The notes below the pieces were generated by a model, which ran no database searches, was not told the DNA's origin, and saw only the letters and a list, made by a program, of their open reading frames with translations. The translations under genes and the position numbers were made by a program. From Sphingobacteriaceae bacterium (GTDB lineage: Bacteria > Bacteroidota > Bacteroidia > Sphingobacteriales > Sphingobacteriaceae): a stretch of 64,000 nt of DNA. This document shows, in pieces, positions 8,079 to 17,205 of the stretch. How positions within the stretch are numbered: the stretch's first letter is position 1; every line of letters starts with the position of its first letter. The DNA lies in contig JAGIAD010000003.1 of the NCBI GenBank assembly GCA_017745075.1, positions 525,317 to 589,316 on the forward strand, in the 5' to 3' direction.

Positions 8079-11000
8079 TTAAATTCTTGTTTTTCTAGGC
8101 ATTAGGTTAGGTTCTTTCAGACTGCTTTTTTTCTGTACCCAGGCGAAAACCTGCGGAAGAATGAAGAGCGCTGCAAGGGTAGAAAAGAACAGCCCCCCGA
8201 TAACGGCCCTTCCGAGCGGTGCGGTCTGTTCACCGGATTCGCCCAGCCCTGAGGCCATGGGGATCATACCCGCGATCATCGCAAAACTGGTCATCAGGAT
8301 CGGTCTTAAACGGATCCCCGCACTCACTACTGCAGCCCGGGTAGAATCCTTATACTCCAGCCTGAGTTTTTCGGCATTCGTCACGATCAATATCGCATTT
8401 GCCACTGATACCCCGGTGGACATAATCATCCCCATATAGCTCTGCAGGTTAAGTGTAGAGCCTGTTAGCAATAATGCGGTAAGCGACCCTAAGATTACTG
8501 CCGGAACAGTCGAAAGCACAGTTAGCGAAAGCTTGAAAGACTGATAGTTGGCAGCAAGCAGCAGGAAAATCACCAATATCGCAAAGGCGAGTCCGCCCTG
8601 AAGAGAAGAGAGTGTCTCTGTCAGCAGGCTCGACATTCCCTTCACTTCCGCAGTCAATCCCTTAGGAGGAACACCTACAGACTTTAGCGCCTTTTCTACA
8701 TCAGCTGTCGCCGTTCCAAGGTCCTTTTTATAAATGTTTGCGCTCACCGTCAGAAAGCGCCTCGGACCTGAGCGGTCATATTCTCCAGGAAGGTAACTGG
8801 TATTGAAAGTAGCGATGTCGCCCAATACCGGGCTGCTCTGCCCTTTAACCAAAGGAATTTCCTTCAGCTCATCCATTGTATTCATTACATATTCGGGAAC
8901 CTGCACCTGTACTTGATAGGTATAGGCAGTTTTTTCATCAAGCCACTGGTTCTTTTCGGTAAAACGGCTAGAAGAGGTACTTGCGGTAACCGATCTGGCT
9001 ATATCAACGACGTTCAATCCGAACTGCGCTGCCTTGAGCCTGTCAAGGGTAATGGATACCACAGGGATATGCAGGGGCTGAGCAATCTGGATATCACGGA
9101 GGTAATTAATTTTTTTAAGTTTTGCTAACACCTTATTAGAGTAGGATTCGATCTGATCCATATCCTTTCCTGCTACCCTGATCTCGATCGGCGTGGCAGC
9201 ACCCTGGCTCATGATCTTTTCGGTCATGTCAATCGGCTCAAAGGTGATACGCAGATCAGGAAGTTTATATGCGATATTTTTCCTGAGGGCATCTTTTAGC
9301 TCATCCATATTCACCTTGTAATCTTCATCCAAATTCACCTGTAGCACAGCTTCATGGGTTCCAGTATTGAAGATATACAGGTTGCTGGTTCCGTAACTGC
9401 TTGGAATAAGCCCCACATAGCCCGAACTTACCGCGACATGGTTATCCACCGTTTGATTGATAATGGAGAGCACCTGCTTGAACTTTTCTTCGGTGCGCTC
9501 TAACCTGGTGCCATCAGGCGCTTTGATGCGGATCTGGAACTGTCCATTGTTGAGCTTTGGCATCATATCCTTTCCAATAAAAACAAAGCCCAGTCCCGCA
9601 AGGACAATAACCAAAAATAAATAAACTCCGACAATTCCTTTCTTCATCGGCATCCACCGCTGGATGATCGCCATAAATCTTATCTTCACCCGTTCAAAGA
9701 AATCGTTTTTCTCTGGCTCTTCCTTTTCGTTTTCCAGATGCTTTTCAATCTGTTCTGCTTCCCTTTCGTTCAGCGCCTCTCCCGCATGAGCATGGACCTT
9801 GCCATGGTCATAGTGTTGGTACCGTTCTTCCTTGATCATCCAGTTGGATAAAATCGGAACCAGCGTCTGGGCTACGATAAAAGATACAATCATGGTAAAG
9901 CCAATCGAGAGGGATAGCGGCAGGAACATTGCCTTCGGTATTCCGTTCATCATAAAAGATGGCGCGAAAACGGCCAATATACACAGCAGGATGAGCAGCA
10001 GCGGGAAGGCTATTTCCTCACAAGCATCATAAATGGCCTCACGCTTAGGCTTTCCCATTTCCAGGTGCTGGTGGATATTTTCAATCGTCACCGTGGCCTG
10101 ATCGACCAGGATTCCTATTGCAAGTGCCAGACCGCTCAGGGTCATGATATTAATGGTTTGACCAAACATCCCCAGCAAAAGCACGCCAATTAAAATCGAG
10201 ACCGGAATAGTAATCACCACGATAAGACTGCTTCGCAGGTCACGTAGGAATAGCAACACCATCAGACCTGTTAATAGCGCCCCCAGCCCACCTTCAGTGA
10301 TCAAGCTTTTTACTGAGTTGATAACTGCTACAGACTGGTCAAATTCATAGGAGATATGGACATCGTCTGGCAAGAGGCTCTGCATTTCCGGGATTTTGGC
10401 TTTTAAGGATTTAACCACAGACCAGGTCGATGCGTCTGCAGTTTTTACTACAGGTATGTAAACTGAACGTTTTCCGTTGATCAGTGCATAATCTACTGTA
10501 ACATCTGCTGCATCTGCAACTCTTGCCACATCCCTTACCAATATCGAAACGCCGTTTTTTGTGGCTATTGGAATGTTGTTGAATTCATCAACAGTCTTAA
10601 CCAGCGAGTTCATTGAAGTCACCATCATATTATTGTCCAACCTTAGGTTTCCCGAAGGCGACATCACATTGAACTTGGATAAAGCCCCTACCACCTCGTC
10701 CGGGGTCAGGTTATAACTCCTGAGTTTGCTCGGATCTACACTGATGGTAATCGAGCGGGAATTGGCACCGAACGGCGGTGGCGCAGAAAGTCCGGCGACC
10801 GACGAAAACATAGGCCTGATACGCGTTGCCGCCATATCATAGATTTCTTTGAGGCTGCGAGATTTGGCAGAGAGCACAAGCTGTCCAACAGGCAGTGAAG
10901 ACGCATCAAAGCGGACTACCTGAGGAGGTAAGGCTCCGGGCGGGAAGAACTTCATGGCCCGGTTTACCTGGAGGGCAACCTGGGCTGAGGCTTCGGCCAT

Positions 11001-11300
11001 ATTTGTACTTTCATAAAAACTCAGCTTGAGCATCGTCAAACCCTGAATGTTCTTGGCGGTAATATTCTTTACACCATTTACGTAAAGGAACTGATCCTGC
11101 AGACGGGTAGAGAAAAAACCCTCCATCTGCTGGGGAGACATGCCCCCGTAGGATTCGATAACATATATGGTTGGAGAGTTAAGCTGGGGAAAAATATCTA
11201 TTGGGATCTTCAGCGCACTGAGCACTGCAAAAAGCAGTAAACTCGCAGTGATCACCACTGTTGTAATCGGCTTTTTCAGGGCCGAGGTAACCATTGACAT
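8079..11300 (-). CDS. RND efflux transporter permease (AcrB-like)
   Basis: 1073 residues with the AcrB layout: TM1, periplasmic porter/docking domain, TM2-6, amphipathic region, TM7, second porter domain, TM8-12. TM4 carries GILVDQATVTIENI near residue 400: the first Asp of the proton relay is present but the second position is Gln where AcrB has Asp-Asp. Between TM6 and TM7 is a charged, His-containing insert (YDHGKVHAHAGEALNEREAE...) of about 50 residues on the cytoplasmic side. The protein is a proton-driven exporter of unknown substrate. It lies 7 bases after the TolC-like gene. Confidence 0.93.
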   Translation of the reverse strand: MSMVTSALKKPITTVVITASLLLFAVLSALKIPIDIFPQLNSPTIYVIESYGGMSPQQMEGFFSTRLQDQFLYVNGVKNITAKNIQGLTMLKLSFYESTNMAEASAQVALQVNRAMKFFPPGALPPQVVRFDASSLPVGQLVLSAKSRSLKEIYDMAATRIRPMFSSVAGLSAPPPFGANSRSITISVDPSKLRSYNLTPDEVVGALSKFNVMSPSGNLRLDNNMMVTSMNSLVKTVDEFNNIPIATKNGVSILVRDVARVADAADVTVDYALINGKRSVYIPVVKTADASTWSVVKSLKAKIPEMQSLLPDDVHISYEFDQSVAVINSVKSLITEGGLGALLTGLMVLLFLRDLRSSLIVVITIPVSILIGVLLLGMFGQTINIMTLSGLALAIGILVDQATVTIENIHQHLEMGKPKREAIYDACEEIAFPLLLILLCILAVFAPSFMMNGIPKAMFLPLSLSIGFTMIVSFIVAQTLVPILSNWMIKEERYQHYDHGKVHAHAGEALNEREAEQIEKHLENEKEEPEKNDFFERVKIRFMAIIQRWMPMKKGIVGVYLFLVIVLAGLGFVFIGKDMMPKLNNGQFQIRIKAPDGTRLERTEEKFKQVLSIINQTVDNHVAVSSGYVGLIPSSYGTSNLYIFNTGTHEAVLQVNLDEDYKVNMDELKDALRKNIAYKLPDLRITFEPIDMTEKIMSQGAATPIEIRVAGKDMDQIESYSNKVLAKLKKINYLRDIQIAQPLHIPVVSITLDRLKAAQFGLNVVDIARSVTASTSSSRFTEKNQWLDEKTAYTYQVQVQVPEYVMNTMDELKEIPLVKGQSSPVLGDIATFNTSYLPGEYDRSGPRRFLTVSANIYKKDLGTATADVEKALKSVGVPPKGLTAEVKGMSSLLTETLSSLQGGLAFAILVIFLLLAANYQSFKLSLTVLSTVPAVILGSLTALLLTGSTLNLQSYMGMIMSTGVSVANAILIVTNAEKLRLEYKDSTRAAVVSAGIRLRPILMTSFAMIAGMIPMASGLGESGEQTAPLGRAVIGGLFFSTLAALFILPQVFAWVQKKSSLKEPNLMPRKTRI

Positions 11301-11307
11301 ATCTTTA

Positions 11308-12699
11308 TTATTTTAATGCGTTTAACAAGGAATCTACTTGATTGGTGGCAATAGCCTTTTGAAAAAGAGCCCGGATATACAAGTACTTTGCATTCACGAA
11401 ATCAGTTTCTGCACGGTAAAGGATGCTCAGGGCGGCATTGAGCTCAATGATATCGGTCAGCCCGTTCTTATAAAGGGAGAGCTTTTGGCGGTATCCTGCG
11501 GCGGCAGCCTTTAACTGGTTGGGTATTTCATCGAGTCTTTTATGCGCGGTACGGATTTCAAGGCCTGCCTGAAGGGCGGCATTTGATAACATTAGCCGCT
11601 CCTGCTCCAGTTCCTTTAAGTAAAAGTTACTGTTGGCCTTCTGGGTCCTAAGCTTCAACTGACGCCTGCGGAGATCAAAGAGGTTATAACTGATCCCTAC
11701 GCCCACGAGGTAATTTTCACGTTGCCATTCCAGGCCATTCGAGAGGCTGTTGAAATTGTCATTGGCATCAATGCTTGATCCCCTTGACCAGGCCGCAGCT
11801 TGCAGGCTTATCTTTGGGTTATAGGCTTTTCTGACCAAATTTTCCTTCTCCATACTGCTGAGATAATTACTTTTGTAAAAATCAAGCAGTGGATGGCTTG
11901 AACTGTCGGTCAGGTTTACAGATAGGTTTACCTCAAGCGATTTTAGCCGGTCGAGGATCGTACTATCGGCAACAATACCCTCTGGATTCAGCCCGCTGAT
12001 TGCTGCAATATTGAGCTGTACCTGTTTATACGTATTGTCCATTTCGATATAGTTCAGCCTTGATTTGGAGAGCTCAGCACCGGCGATACTGGTATCTACG
12101 CCCGAACGCACACCGCTTTTGGCGAGGGATAGTATGGAGCGGCTGATCTGCTCATTGCGCCTGATATTCTGCTGCTGGATAGATAGCATATCCTGAAGCT
12201 TCAAAAGGCTCAGATAGTCATCAATAGCAATGGCCCTAGCCTGGTAGCGTCGCTGGGCAAATCTGGAACGCTCAGCAACGAGTTCTGCTTTGGCTACCGC
12301 ATTCTGGGCCTTATAGGCACCAAAATTGTACACTTCCCAATCAAGAGAAACAATGCCTAGATTAGTAAGTGCGGCCTTGGTGATGCTTTCGGTCCGAACA
12401 CCCCTGGAGTTGGATGGAACAATACCAAAGGCCATGTATGGGCCTGCCACGTTATTGTTTGAGCCCAAATCTGCCTGATAGTTAAGCTTCAGATTTGGAA
12501 GAGCATTCACTGCGGTCTCTCTTAACTGAGCTGCACGTATGTCCACGGCTGCTGAATCAGCGGCCAGTGAAGGCGAAAAAGCAGTCACGTGATCGATCAG
12601 ATCGACGATCCCGATGGGTTTTGGGGGAGTTTGGGCATGGCTTTCCAGCCCCATATATAAAAGTGGGAACAAACAGAAAATCTGTTTAATACGGATCAT
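11308..12699 (-). CDS. TolC-family outer-membrane efflux protein
   Basis: 463 residues. A signal peptide (IFCLFPLLYMGLESHAQ) precedes two repeats of the outer-membrane efflux domain, each with long helices rich in Ala/Leu/Gln (e.g. LLKLQDMLSIQQQNIRRNEQ around 170-190, and LELRTAHKRL-type helices at about 370-390). It forms the trimeric exit duct of the pump. It is the first gene of the three-gene operon, so expression probably starts in 12700-12825. Confidence 0.92.
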   Translation of the reverse strand: MIRIKQIFCLFPLLYMGLESHAQTPPKPIGIVDLIDHVTAFSPSLAADSAAVDIRAAQLRETAVNALPNLKLNYQADLGSNNNVAGPYMAFGIVPSNSRGVRTESITKAALTNLGIVSLDWEVYNFGAYKAQNAVAKAELVAERSRFAQRRYQARAIAIDDYLSLLKLQDMLSIQQQNIRRNEQISRSILSLAKSGVRSGVDTSIAGAELSKSRLNYIEMDNTYKQVQLNIAAISGLNPEGIVADSTILDRLKSLEVNLSVNLTDSSSHPLLDFYKSNYLSSMEKENLVRKAYNPKISLQAAAWSRGSSIDANDNFNSLSNGLEWQRENYLVGVGISYNLFDLRRRQLKLRTQKANSNFYLKELEQERLMLSNAALQAGLEIRTAHKRLDEIPNQLKAAAAGYRQKLSLYKNGLTDIIELNAALSILYRAETDFVNAKYLYIRALFQKAIATNQVDSLLNALK

Positions 12700-12825
12700 G
12701 TCTTTAAATTAAAATTTAAGGAAAAAGTTTTGACGGACTTATAGGACAGGAAACACGGTAATTAACCGGCCGTCGTCACTTCATCATATGAAGAACCTGC
12801 CAAAAAAGAAATTTGGAGATAAATC

Positions 12826-13221
12826 TCAGATCCGAAAGACCTGGTTGGAAATATAAATTGGGACTGATCCGGCAATCCTGTATCTGATCTCAAGAAAATA
12901 CCTGTTGAGGTTGGAGGCTAAAAGCGAAAGCCCCAAAAACAAAATGATCCCGATGATTACAGCTTCCAAAACAGGAAGCACGGTTTTCTTCCGTTCATCG
13001 AGAATACACTTAAATTGTCGGGTAATTTTTGAATCCTTCCCGAGCGGAGAAAAGCTGCCACTGTACTGGCTGGCTGACTTTATTCCCCGGGCGGACTCCA
13101 GAAAGGATAGGTTGGATAAAAAAAAGATGTTACCCAAAGAGATAATCAGGTACAGCAAAACAACTCCGATTATAGAGCAATTTGGCACCTGCTTAATTTT
13201 CACATCTTTCAAATTTAACAA
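12826..13221 (-). CDS. Hypothetical two-helix membrane protein (131 aa)
   Basis: Two hydrophobic segments (SIIGVVLLYLIISLGNIFF near 16-35 and VLEAVIIGIILFLGLSLLA near 82-101) flank a polar loop with basic residues (KITRQFKCILDERKK). No family was recognised. A plus-strand frame of 117 residues covers most of it but has a composition unlike a protein. The gene lies 126 bases upstream of the TolC-like gene on the same strand and could share its transcript. Confidence 0.55.
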   Translation of the reverse strand: MLNLKDVKIKQVPNCSIIGVVLLYLIISLGNIFFLSNLSFLESARGIKSASQYSGSFSPLGKDSKITRQFKCILDERKKTVLPVLEAVIIGIILFLGLSLLASNLNRYFLEIRYRIAGSVPIYISNQVFRI

Positions 13222-13454
13222 CCTAAATATATTGGTGCTAAAATCCGCATTAATCTAAAAATTTGAGAGAATAAATCGCAACAAAACCGTTACAAAACAC
13301 CAACAAATATTAGGCTATGGTGCGTATACAGATAGGAAGTAACCCTAAATTAAGGATACGTGTTACAGTAATTGTTGAAAATTTATAAATATCACATTTC
13401 TTTTAGTGCTTGATTAAACTAGCCTTTTCAAATCACTATTCATGTATTTGAAAC
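13222..13454. other. Intergenic stretch, no gene seen
   Basis: AT-rich spacer upstream of the two-helix membrane protein. It must contain that gene's promoter. No frame or structure was recognised. Confidence 0.5.
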
Positions 13455-13640
13455 GTTGATATTGCTTCTAAAATCGTCTGTAAATGTTCGAACGAACTCT
13501 TATCCCCGCTACTGAGAAAAAGCTCATCGAAAGATGGGCTTTTTTTTATTTAAAACGATTTTATTTTAGCTCAATGGAGTCAGAGACTCCTTCCCACTAA
13601 GTAAGCTTAGGAATTAGCATAACTCGGTGCTCCCGACGCA
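13455..13640. repeat. Intergenic repeat segment, copy A (tRNA-like 3' end, terminator, GTCAGAG block)
   Basis: In order: CTGTAAATGTTCGAACGAAC (similar to a T-arm), TCCCCGCTACT (acceptor-like), a terminator hairpin at 13517-13545, then GGAGTCAGAGACTCCTTCCC at 13576-13595. The same order recurs at 17555-17830. The tRNA resemblance covers only the 3' end and no full cloverleaf can be drawn. Confidence 0.55.
13517..13547 (+). terminator. Intrinsic terminator hairpin
   Basis: AAAAAGCTCATC, a GAAA tetraloop, GATGGGCTTTTT and a T run. The stem has one G-U pair. No protein gene on the plus strand lies directly before it. The layout resembles the trailer of a tRNA gene. Confidence 0.7.
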
Positions 13641-13648
13641 CAGCAATA

Positions 13649-14452
13649 CTAAGCGGTCGGCGCTTTGCCAAACTTTTTTTTGAACGAACTGGAAAAGTGC
13701 GAGAGCGATTGAAAACCCAAGTCGAGATAAAAGGTGGAGGGTTTTTGATGCCTGGTTTCAATCAGGTGCCTGGCCTCGTTGAGTCGTTTGTCCAGCAACC
13801 ATTGCCGTGGCGGTACGTTAAAAGTTTTTTTAAAATCGCGTTTAAAGCCTGCCAGGCTACGGCCCGTTAACCGGGCAAATTTTTCGATGGGAACATTAAA
13901 CTGATAATTGCTGAGCATGAACCTTTCCAGGTCGATCTTATGCGGTTCAAAAAAATCGAACAAAAAGCTTCGTAAGCCTGGCTGCGCATTAAGCAGCAGC
14001 TTAACGCCTTCTTTTATTTTCAGCATGCCCATTTCCTCGGTCAAGGCCGCAGAAGTCCGGCGGGCATAAGGTACGATGGACTGAAAATATCCCTGCAGAA
14101 ATTCATCTGTCGGAATCAGGATATTGGGCGGACCAATATACTTATGGTCCGCTTCGATCTTTTCTTCCAAAGCGATCTTACGCAGCAGGTCTTCCTGCAG
14201 GGAAATAATGATCGTTTCATAATTACCGCCAGGCAGTGGCGTTTTGGTAATGGTACCCAGCTGATTTTTACCGATCAGCAACATTTGGCCGGTGCTCATG
14301 GCAATGGTATGATCGGTAGTTTCCAGCTTAAACTGTCCTGAAACCTGCAAAACAAGGGTATGATGATTCCAGAAGCATACTTTCTCCCTGCGCTCGGCAG
14401 ACAGGTATGCATAAAAGATGACACCTGGTAATATTTCTTCTGGGTTGACCAT
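13649..14452 (-). CDS. AraC-family transcriptional regulator
   Basis: 267 residues: an N-terminal cupin-like sensor half (~1-150, LVLQVSGQFKLETTDHTIAMSTGQ) and a C-terminal double helix-turn-helix. HTH1 is IEKFARLTGRSLAGFKRDFKKTF; HTH2 includes TFYLDLGFQSLSHFSSSFKKKFG. Its ATG overlaps the stop of the aldo/keto reductase gene (TAATG), so it is translated with that gene and probably controls it or the neighbouring redox genes. The ligand is unknown. Confidence 0.92.
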   Translation of the reverse strand: MVNPEEILPGVIFYAYLSAERREKVCFWNHHTLVLQVSGQFKLETTDHTIAMSTGQMLLIGKNQLGTITKTPLPGGNYETIIISLQEDLLRKIALEEKIEADHKYIGPPNILIPTDEFLQGYFQSIVPYARRTSAALTEEMGMLKIKEGVKLLLNAQPGLRSFLFDFFEPHKIDLERFMLSNYQFNVPIEKFARLTGRSLAGFKRDFKKTFNVPPRQWLLDKRLNEARHLIETRHQKPSTFYLDLGFQSLSHFSSSFKKKFGKAPTA

Positions 14453-15423
14453 TATCGTTGCAAGTAAGTACCGCCTAAAATAGCGCCGATTGCAAAGGTA
14501 TCATTTAAAAGTTTAATCTCTTCCGCACTAAAGCCGATGCTCATCGCCGCGATATTCTCCGGCAGTCTGGAACGTTTACTCATGCTCACCAGGGGCATGA
14601 TCTGCTCACCCTGGGCATTCACCCACGCAATGGCCAATTGGGTTGGCGTTACGCCCTTATCCTTCGCTAACTGCTTTAACACCTCTACCTTTTCTAAATT
14701 CCTGATGAGGTTATCGCCCTGAAAGCGCGAAAAGTGGCTATGATAATCACCTGCAGGTAGTGGCGCTTTCATTTCACCGGTCAGTAAACCTTCCGCAGTA
14801 TTGGCAAAGGCAACTACCGAAATACCCAATTCTTTTGCCACGGGCAACAATTCATTTTCGATCTGACGGTCAGCCAGTGAATAACCGATCTCCAGTGCGC
14901 TGATGGGATGAATCGCGTTAGCTTCCCGCAATTGCGCTGCATTGATTTCCGATACGCCAATGTACTTTACTTTTCCTTCTTTGATCAGGTCGGCTACGGT
15001 ACCGATGATATCGGCCACCGGTACACTGCCATCCATGCGACAGGGTTGATACAGATCGATGGTTTCTATACCCAAACGGGTCAGCGAATAATTGATAAAA
15101 TTCTTGATCGCTATGGGCCGCAGGTCTAATCCCAACCAGGTTCCGTTATGAAAGATCGCGCCGAATTTTACGCTGATAAACGCATCATCGCGCCTCCCTT
15201 CTATCGCTTTACCAACCAGCATTTCATTATGGCCGGCACCATAAAAATCGCCGGTGTTCAAAAAGTTAATACCCTTGTCCAATGCTTGCCGGATTGTGGC
15301 GATACTTTCTTTTTCGTCAGGAGTTGGTCCGCCCCATACCGAAGACATGCGCATGCAGCCCAGCCCCAGCTTGGACACCAGTGGGCCATTTTGGCCTAAA
15401 TGTATTTGCTCTATGCTTTTCAT
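14452..15423 (-). CDS. Aldo/keto reductase
   Basis: 323 residues, NADPH-dependent (beta/alpha)8-barrel oxidoreductase. Seen: GLGCMRMSS near the N-terminus, NTGDFYGAGHNE (catalytic Asp and Tyr), SVKFGA (catalytic Lys), and the late cofactor-loop SKRSRLPENIAAM. At the position of the usual catalytic His the sequence reads LYQPCRMDG, with Cys. The ATG at 15423 (MKSIEQIHLGQNGPLVSKLG) is preferred to an upstream in-frame start at 15495, because the extra 24 residues have no counterpart in the family. Substrate unknown. Confidence 0.9.
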   Translation of the reverse strand: MKSIEQIHLGQNGPLVSKLGLGCMRMSSVWGGPTPDEKESIATIRQALDKGINFLNTGDFYGAGHNEMLVGKAIEGRRDDAFISVKFGAIFHNGTWLGLDLRPIAIKNFINYSLTRLGIETIDLYQPCRMDGSVPVADIIGTVADLIKEGKVKYIGVSEINAAQLREANAIHPISALEIGYSLADRQIENELLPVAKELGISVVAFANTAEGLLTGEMKAPLPAGDYHSHFSRFQGDNLIRNLEKVEVLKQLAKDKGVTPTQLAIAWVNAQGEQIMPLVSMSKRSRLPENIAAMSIGFSAEEIKLLNDTFAIGAILGGTYLQR

Positions 15424-15851
15424 AACACAAAGATGCACAAACCGCAATAAGCGAGGTTTCCTAAACGGCTCAAAAAACTTTCCTGCACGGCTCAATTAAA
15501 TTAAAATTCAGTTGGGTCAAACAGTTTTTTATCCTGCCAGATAAAGGTACCCCGCCTTGAGGCAATAAGCCAGTTACCGTTAATTCTCTCCTATTCATTT
15601 CTAAGACAATCCTATTTCAAAAAGAATCATCAGGTAGGCATACATAACTTCAGTCTATCAAGGACTAGTTTTAACTCAACCTGATCTTCACCGGGTCAGA
15701 GACGCTTTCTATTGGCTGATCCTTTGAACTCCTGCGGAACTCTGCGGATAGTAGGGGAATGCTCAAATACCCTAATTGTCTCTCGGTAAAAGCACTGATT
15801 TTCGGTTTTTTGTAAAGTGAGCATGTCTGTTTATATTCGCTCAAAGAAAAC
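15424..15851. other. Intergenic region between divergent redox genes
   Basis: About 430 bases between the aldo/keto reductase (minus) and the Crp/Fnr gene (plus), so it must hold both promoters. It contains the GTCAGAG repeat block at 15693-15760. A minus-strand frame inside it is not believed. Confidence 0.55.
15693..15760. repeat. GTCAGAG dispersed repeat, copy B
   Basis: Shares GTCAGAG...TTTCYATT and ACTCCTGCGGAACTCT-GYAGTAGGG-like blocks in the same order and spacing with 17761-17826, and its first part with 13576-13600. The core (GAACTCCTGCGGAACTCT) can form an imperfect hairpin. Confidence 0.65.
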
Positions 15852-16415
15852 ATGGATTCGTTGAGACAACATATCGAAGAGATCATCCCATTAACCGATG
15901 CGGAGTTCGATCATGTGCAATCTTTTTTTACCTTAAAAAAGGTGCGGAAGCATCAATACCTGGTTAATGAAGGCGACGAGGTAAAATATGAATACCTCGT
16001 CTTGTCTGGTATCTACAGAGTTTTTTATGTTGATGAGCAGGGTAAGGAATATATTGTCCAATTTGCTAAAGCAGGCTGGTGGATGTCTGATTACGAAGCC
16101 TTTTTTAAACAGGGCAAAGCTTCCATGTTTATCGAGTGCCTGGTTGCGGGCGAGGTACTTTATGCTACGCTGGATGCCCGGGAACAATTGTCGAAGGAGT
16201 TGCACCAGATGGAGCACTTTTTCCGCGTGAAGCTTACGAACGGCTATGTGGCGCAGCAACAGCGCATCAAACTGCTGCTTTCCAGTACCCCGCAGCAACG
16301 CTATGAAGCTTTTGCCAGATTATATCCCGACCTGTTGCAGCAGGTGCCCAAAAAACTGATTGCAGAATACCTGGGCGTTAGCCGCGAAACCCTCAGCCGC
16401 CTTTACGCCGGTTAA
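15852..16415 (+). CDS. Crp/Fnr-family transcriptional regulator
   Basis: 187 residues: a cyclic-nucleotide-binding-type beta-roll (~15-120, KHQYLVNEGDEVKYEYLVLSGIYRVFYV), a dimerisation helix, and a short C-terminal helix-turn-helix ending in KKLIAEYLGVSRETLSRLYAG. No Fnr-type cysteine cluster is present, so oxygen sensing by an iron-sulphur centre is unlikely. A CRP-like palindrome starts one base after its stop and lies upstream of the DJ-1/PfpI gene, a plausible target. Confidence 0.92.
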   Translation: MDSLRQHIEEIIPLTDAEFDHVQSFFTLKKVRKHQYLVNEGDEVKYEYLVLSGIYRVFYVDEQGKEYIVQFAKAGWWMSDYEAFFKQGKASMFIECLVAGEVLYATLDAREQLSKELHQMEHFFRVKLTNGYVAQQQRIKLLLSSTPQQRYEAFARLYPDLLQQVPKKLIAEYLGVSRETLSRLYAG

Positions 16416-16416
16416 A

Positions 16417-16440
16417 ATCGTGTGATCCAAATCACACGAT
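16417..16440. promoter_or_regulatory. CRP-type palindromic operator TGTGA-N6-TCACA
   Basis: Two perfect 10-base arms (ATCGTGTGAT and ATCACACGAT) around CCAA. The core is TGTGA-TCCAAA-TCACA, the classic CRP half-site spacing. It lies 2 bases after the Crp/Fnr stop and 81 bases before the DJ-1/PfpI ATG. No T run follows, so an operator is more likely than a terminator. Confidence 0.7.
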
Positions 16441-16521
16441 AATAGTGATCTGCTTCCTCACGCCGCCCCTTGTTTTCAGCGCAAATTTGTACTGTAATCA
16501 TTCACCAAAAATCTTACAGTC

Positions 16522-17202
16522 ATGAAAAAGCACATTTTAATCATCGTATCTAATGCAAACACCATCGGCCCTAATAACAGGAGGACCGGAACCTTTTTAC
16601 CTGAAGTAGCGCACCCTTATGCCGTTTTCAGTGAAGCCGGTTATCAAATCGATTTTGCCAGCCTTACCGGCGACACCCCCTACCTGGATGCATTGAATCT
16701 GGCTGATGATCCCGATAACCTGAAATTCCTGATAGGAAAGGGCTGGGCAGATATGCAAAAAGCGGTAAAACTGGAAACCGTAGACGTAAAAAGCTATGAC
16801 GCAATTTTTGTACCCGGTGGATTGGCACCGATGGTGGATATGCTCGAAGCGCCATTATTGAAAAAAGTGATCGCCGAAACTTACGAGCGTGGCGCAGTTG
16901 TTGGTGCCGTTTGTCACGGACCGGTTTCCCTGCTTAACGTTAAACTGAGCGATGGCTCTTACCTGGTTAATGGCAAAAACATCGCCTCATTTACTACGGA
17001 AGAAGAAGACAATTACGCCAGGCCCGATGTTCCGTTTGACCTGCAAACGGCATTGACCCAACAAGGCGCCATCTTCCATGCTGCCGCCCCATGGTCTGCC
17101 AACAGCATTGCTGATGGTCAACTGGTTACCGGCCAGAACCCGGCATCAGCCAAAGGCGTGGGCGAAAAAATGATCGATATATTAGAAACCGTAACCGCTT
17201 AA
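16522..17202 (+). CDS. DJ-1/PfpI (type 1 glutamine amidotransferase-like) protein
   Basis: 226 residues. The nucleophile elbow GAVCHGPVSLL contains the conserved Cys followed by His, and a conserved acidic residue is present upstream in the FSEAGYQIDFASL region. The longer loops (residues 45-75, 150-175) fit the Hsp31/ThiJ-like branch, whose members act as glyoxalases, chaperones or stress proteins. Three bases separate it from the monooxygenase gene. The CRP-like palindrome upstream suggests control by the adjacent Crp/Fnr protein. Confidence 0.9.
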   Translation: MKKHILIIVSNANTIGPNNRRTGTFLPEVAHPYAVFSEAGYQIDFASLTGDTPYLDALNLADDPDNLKFLIGKGWADMQKAVKLETVDVKSYDAIFVPGGLAPMVDMLEAPLLKKVIAETYERGAVVGAVCHGPVSLLNVKLSDGSYLVNGKNIASFTTEEEDNYARPDVPFDLQTALTQQGAIFHAAAPWSANSIADGQLVTGQNPASAKGVGEKMIDILETVTA

Positions 17203-17205
17203 TCC

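Noticed and set aside
12905..13258. Plus-strand 117-residue frame opposite the two-helix membrane protein
   Set aside because: Composition is not protein-like, whereas the minus-strand frame has two membrane segments and a normal start. Some doubt remains.
13455..13520. Full tRNA gene before the AraC regulator
   Set aside because: Only T-arm-like and acceptor-like words are seen; no anticodon arm or matching 5' acceptor strand can be paired.
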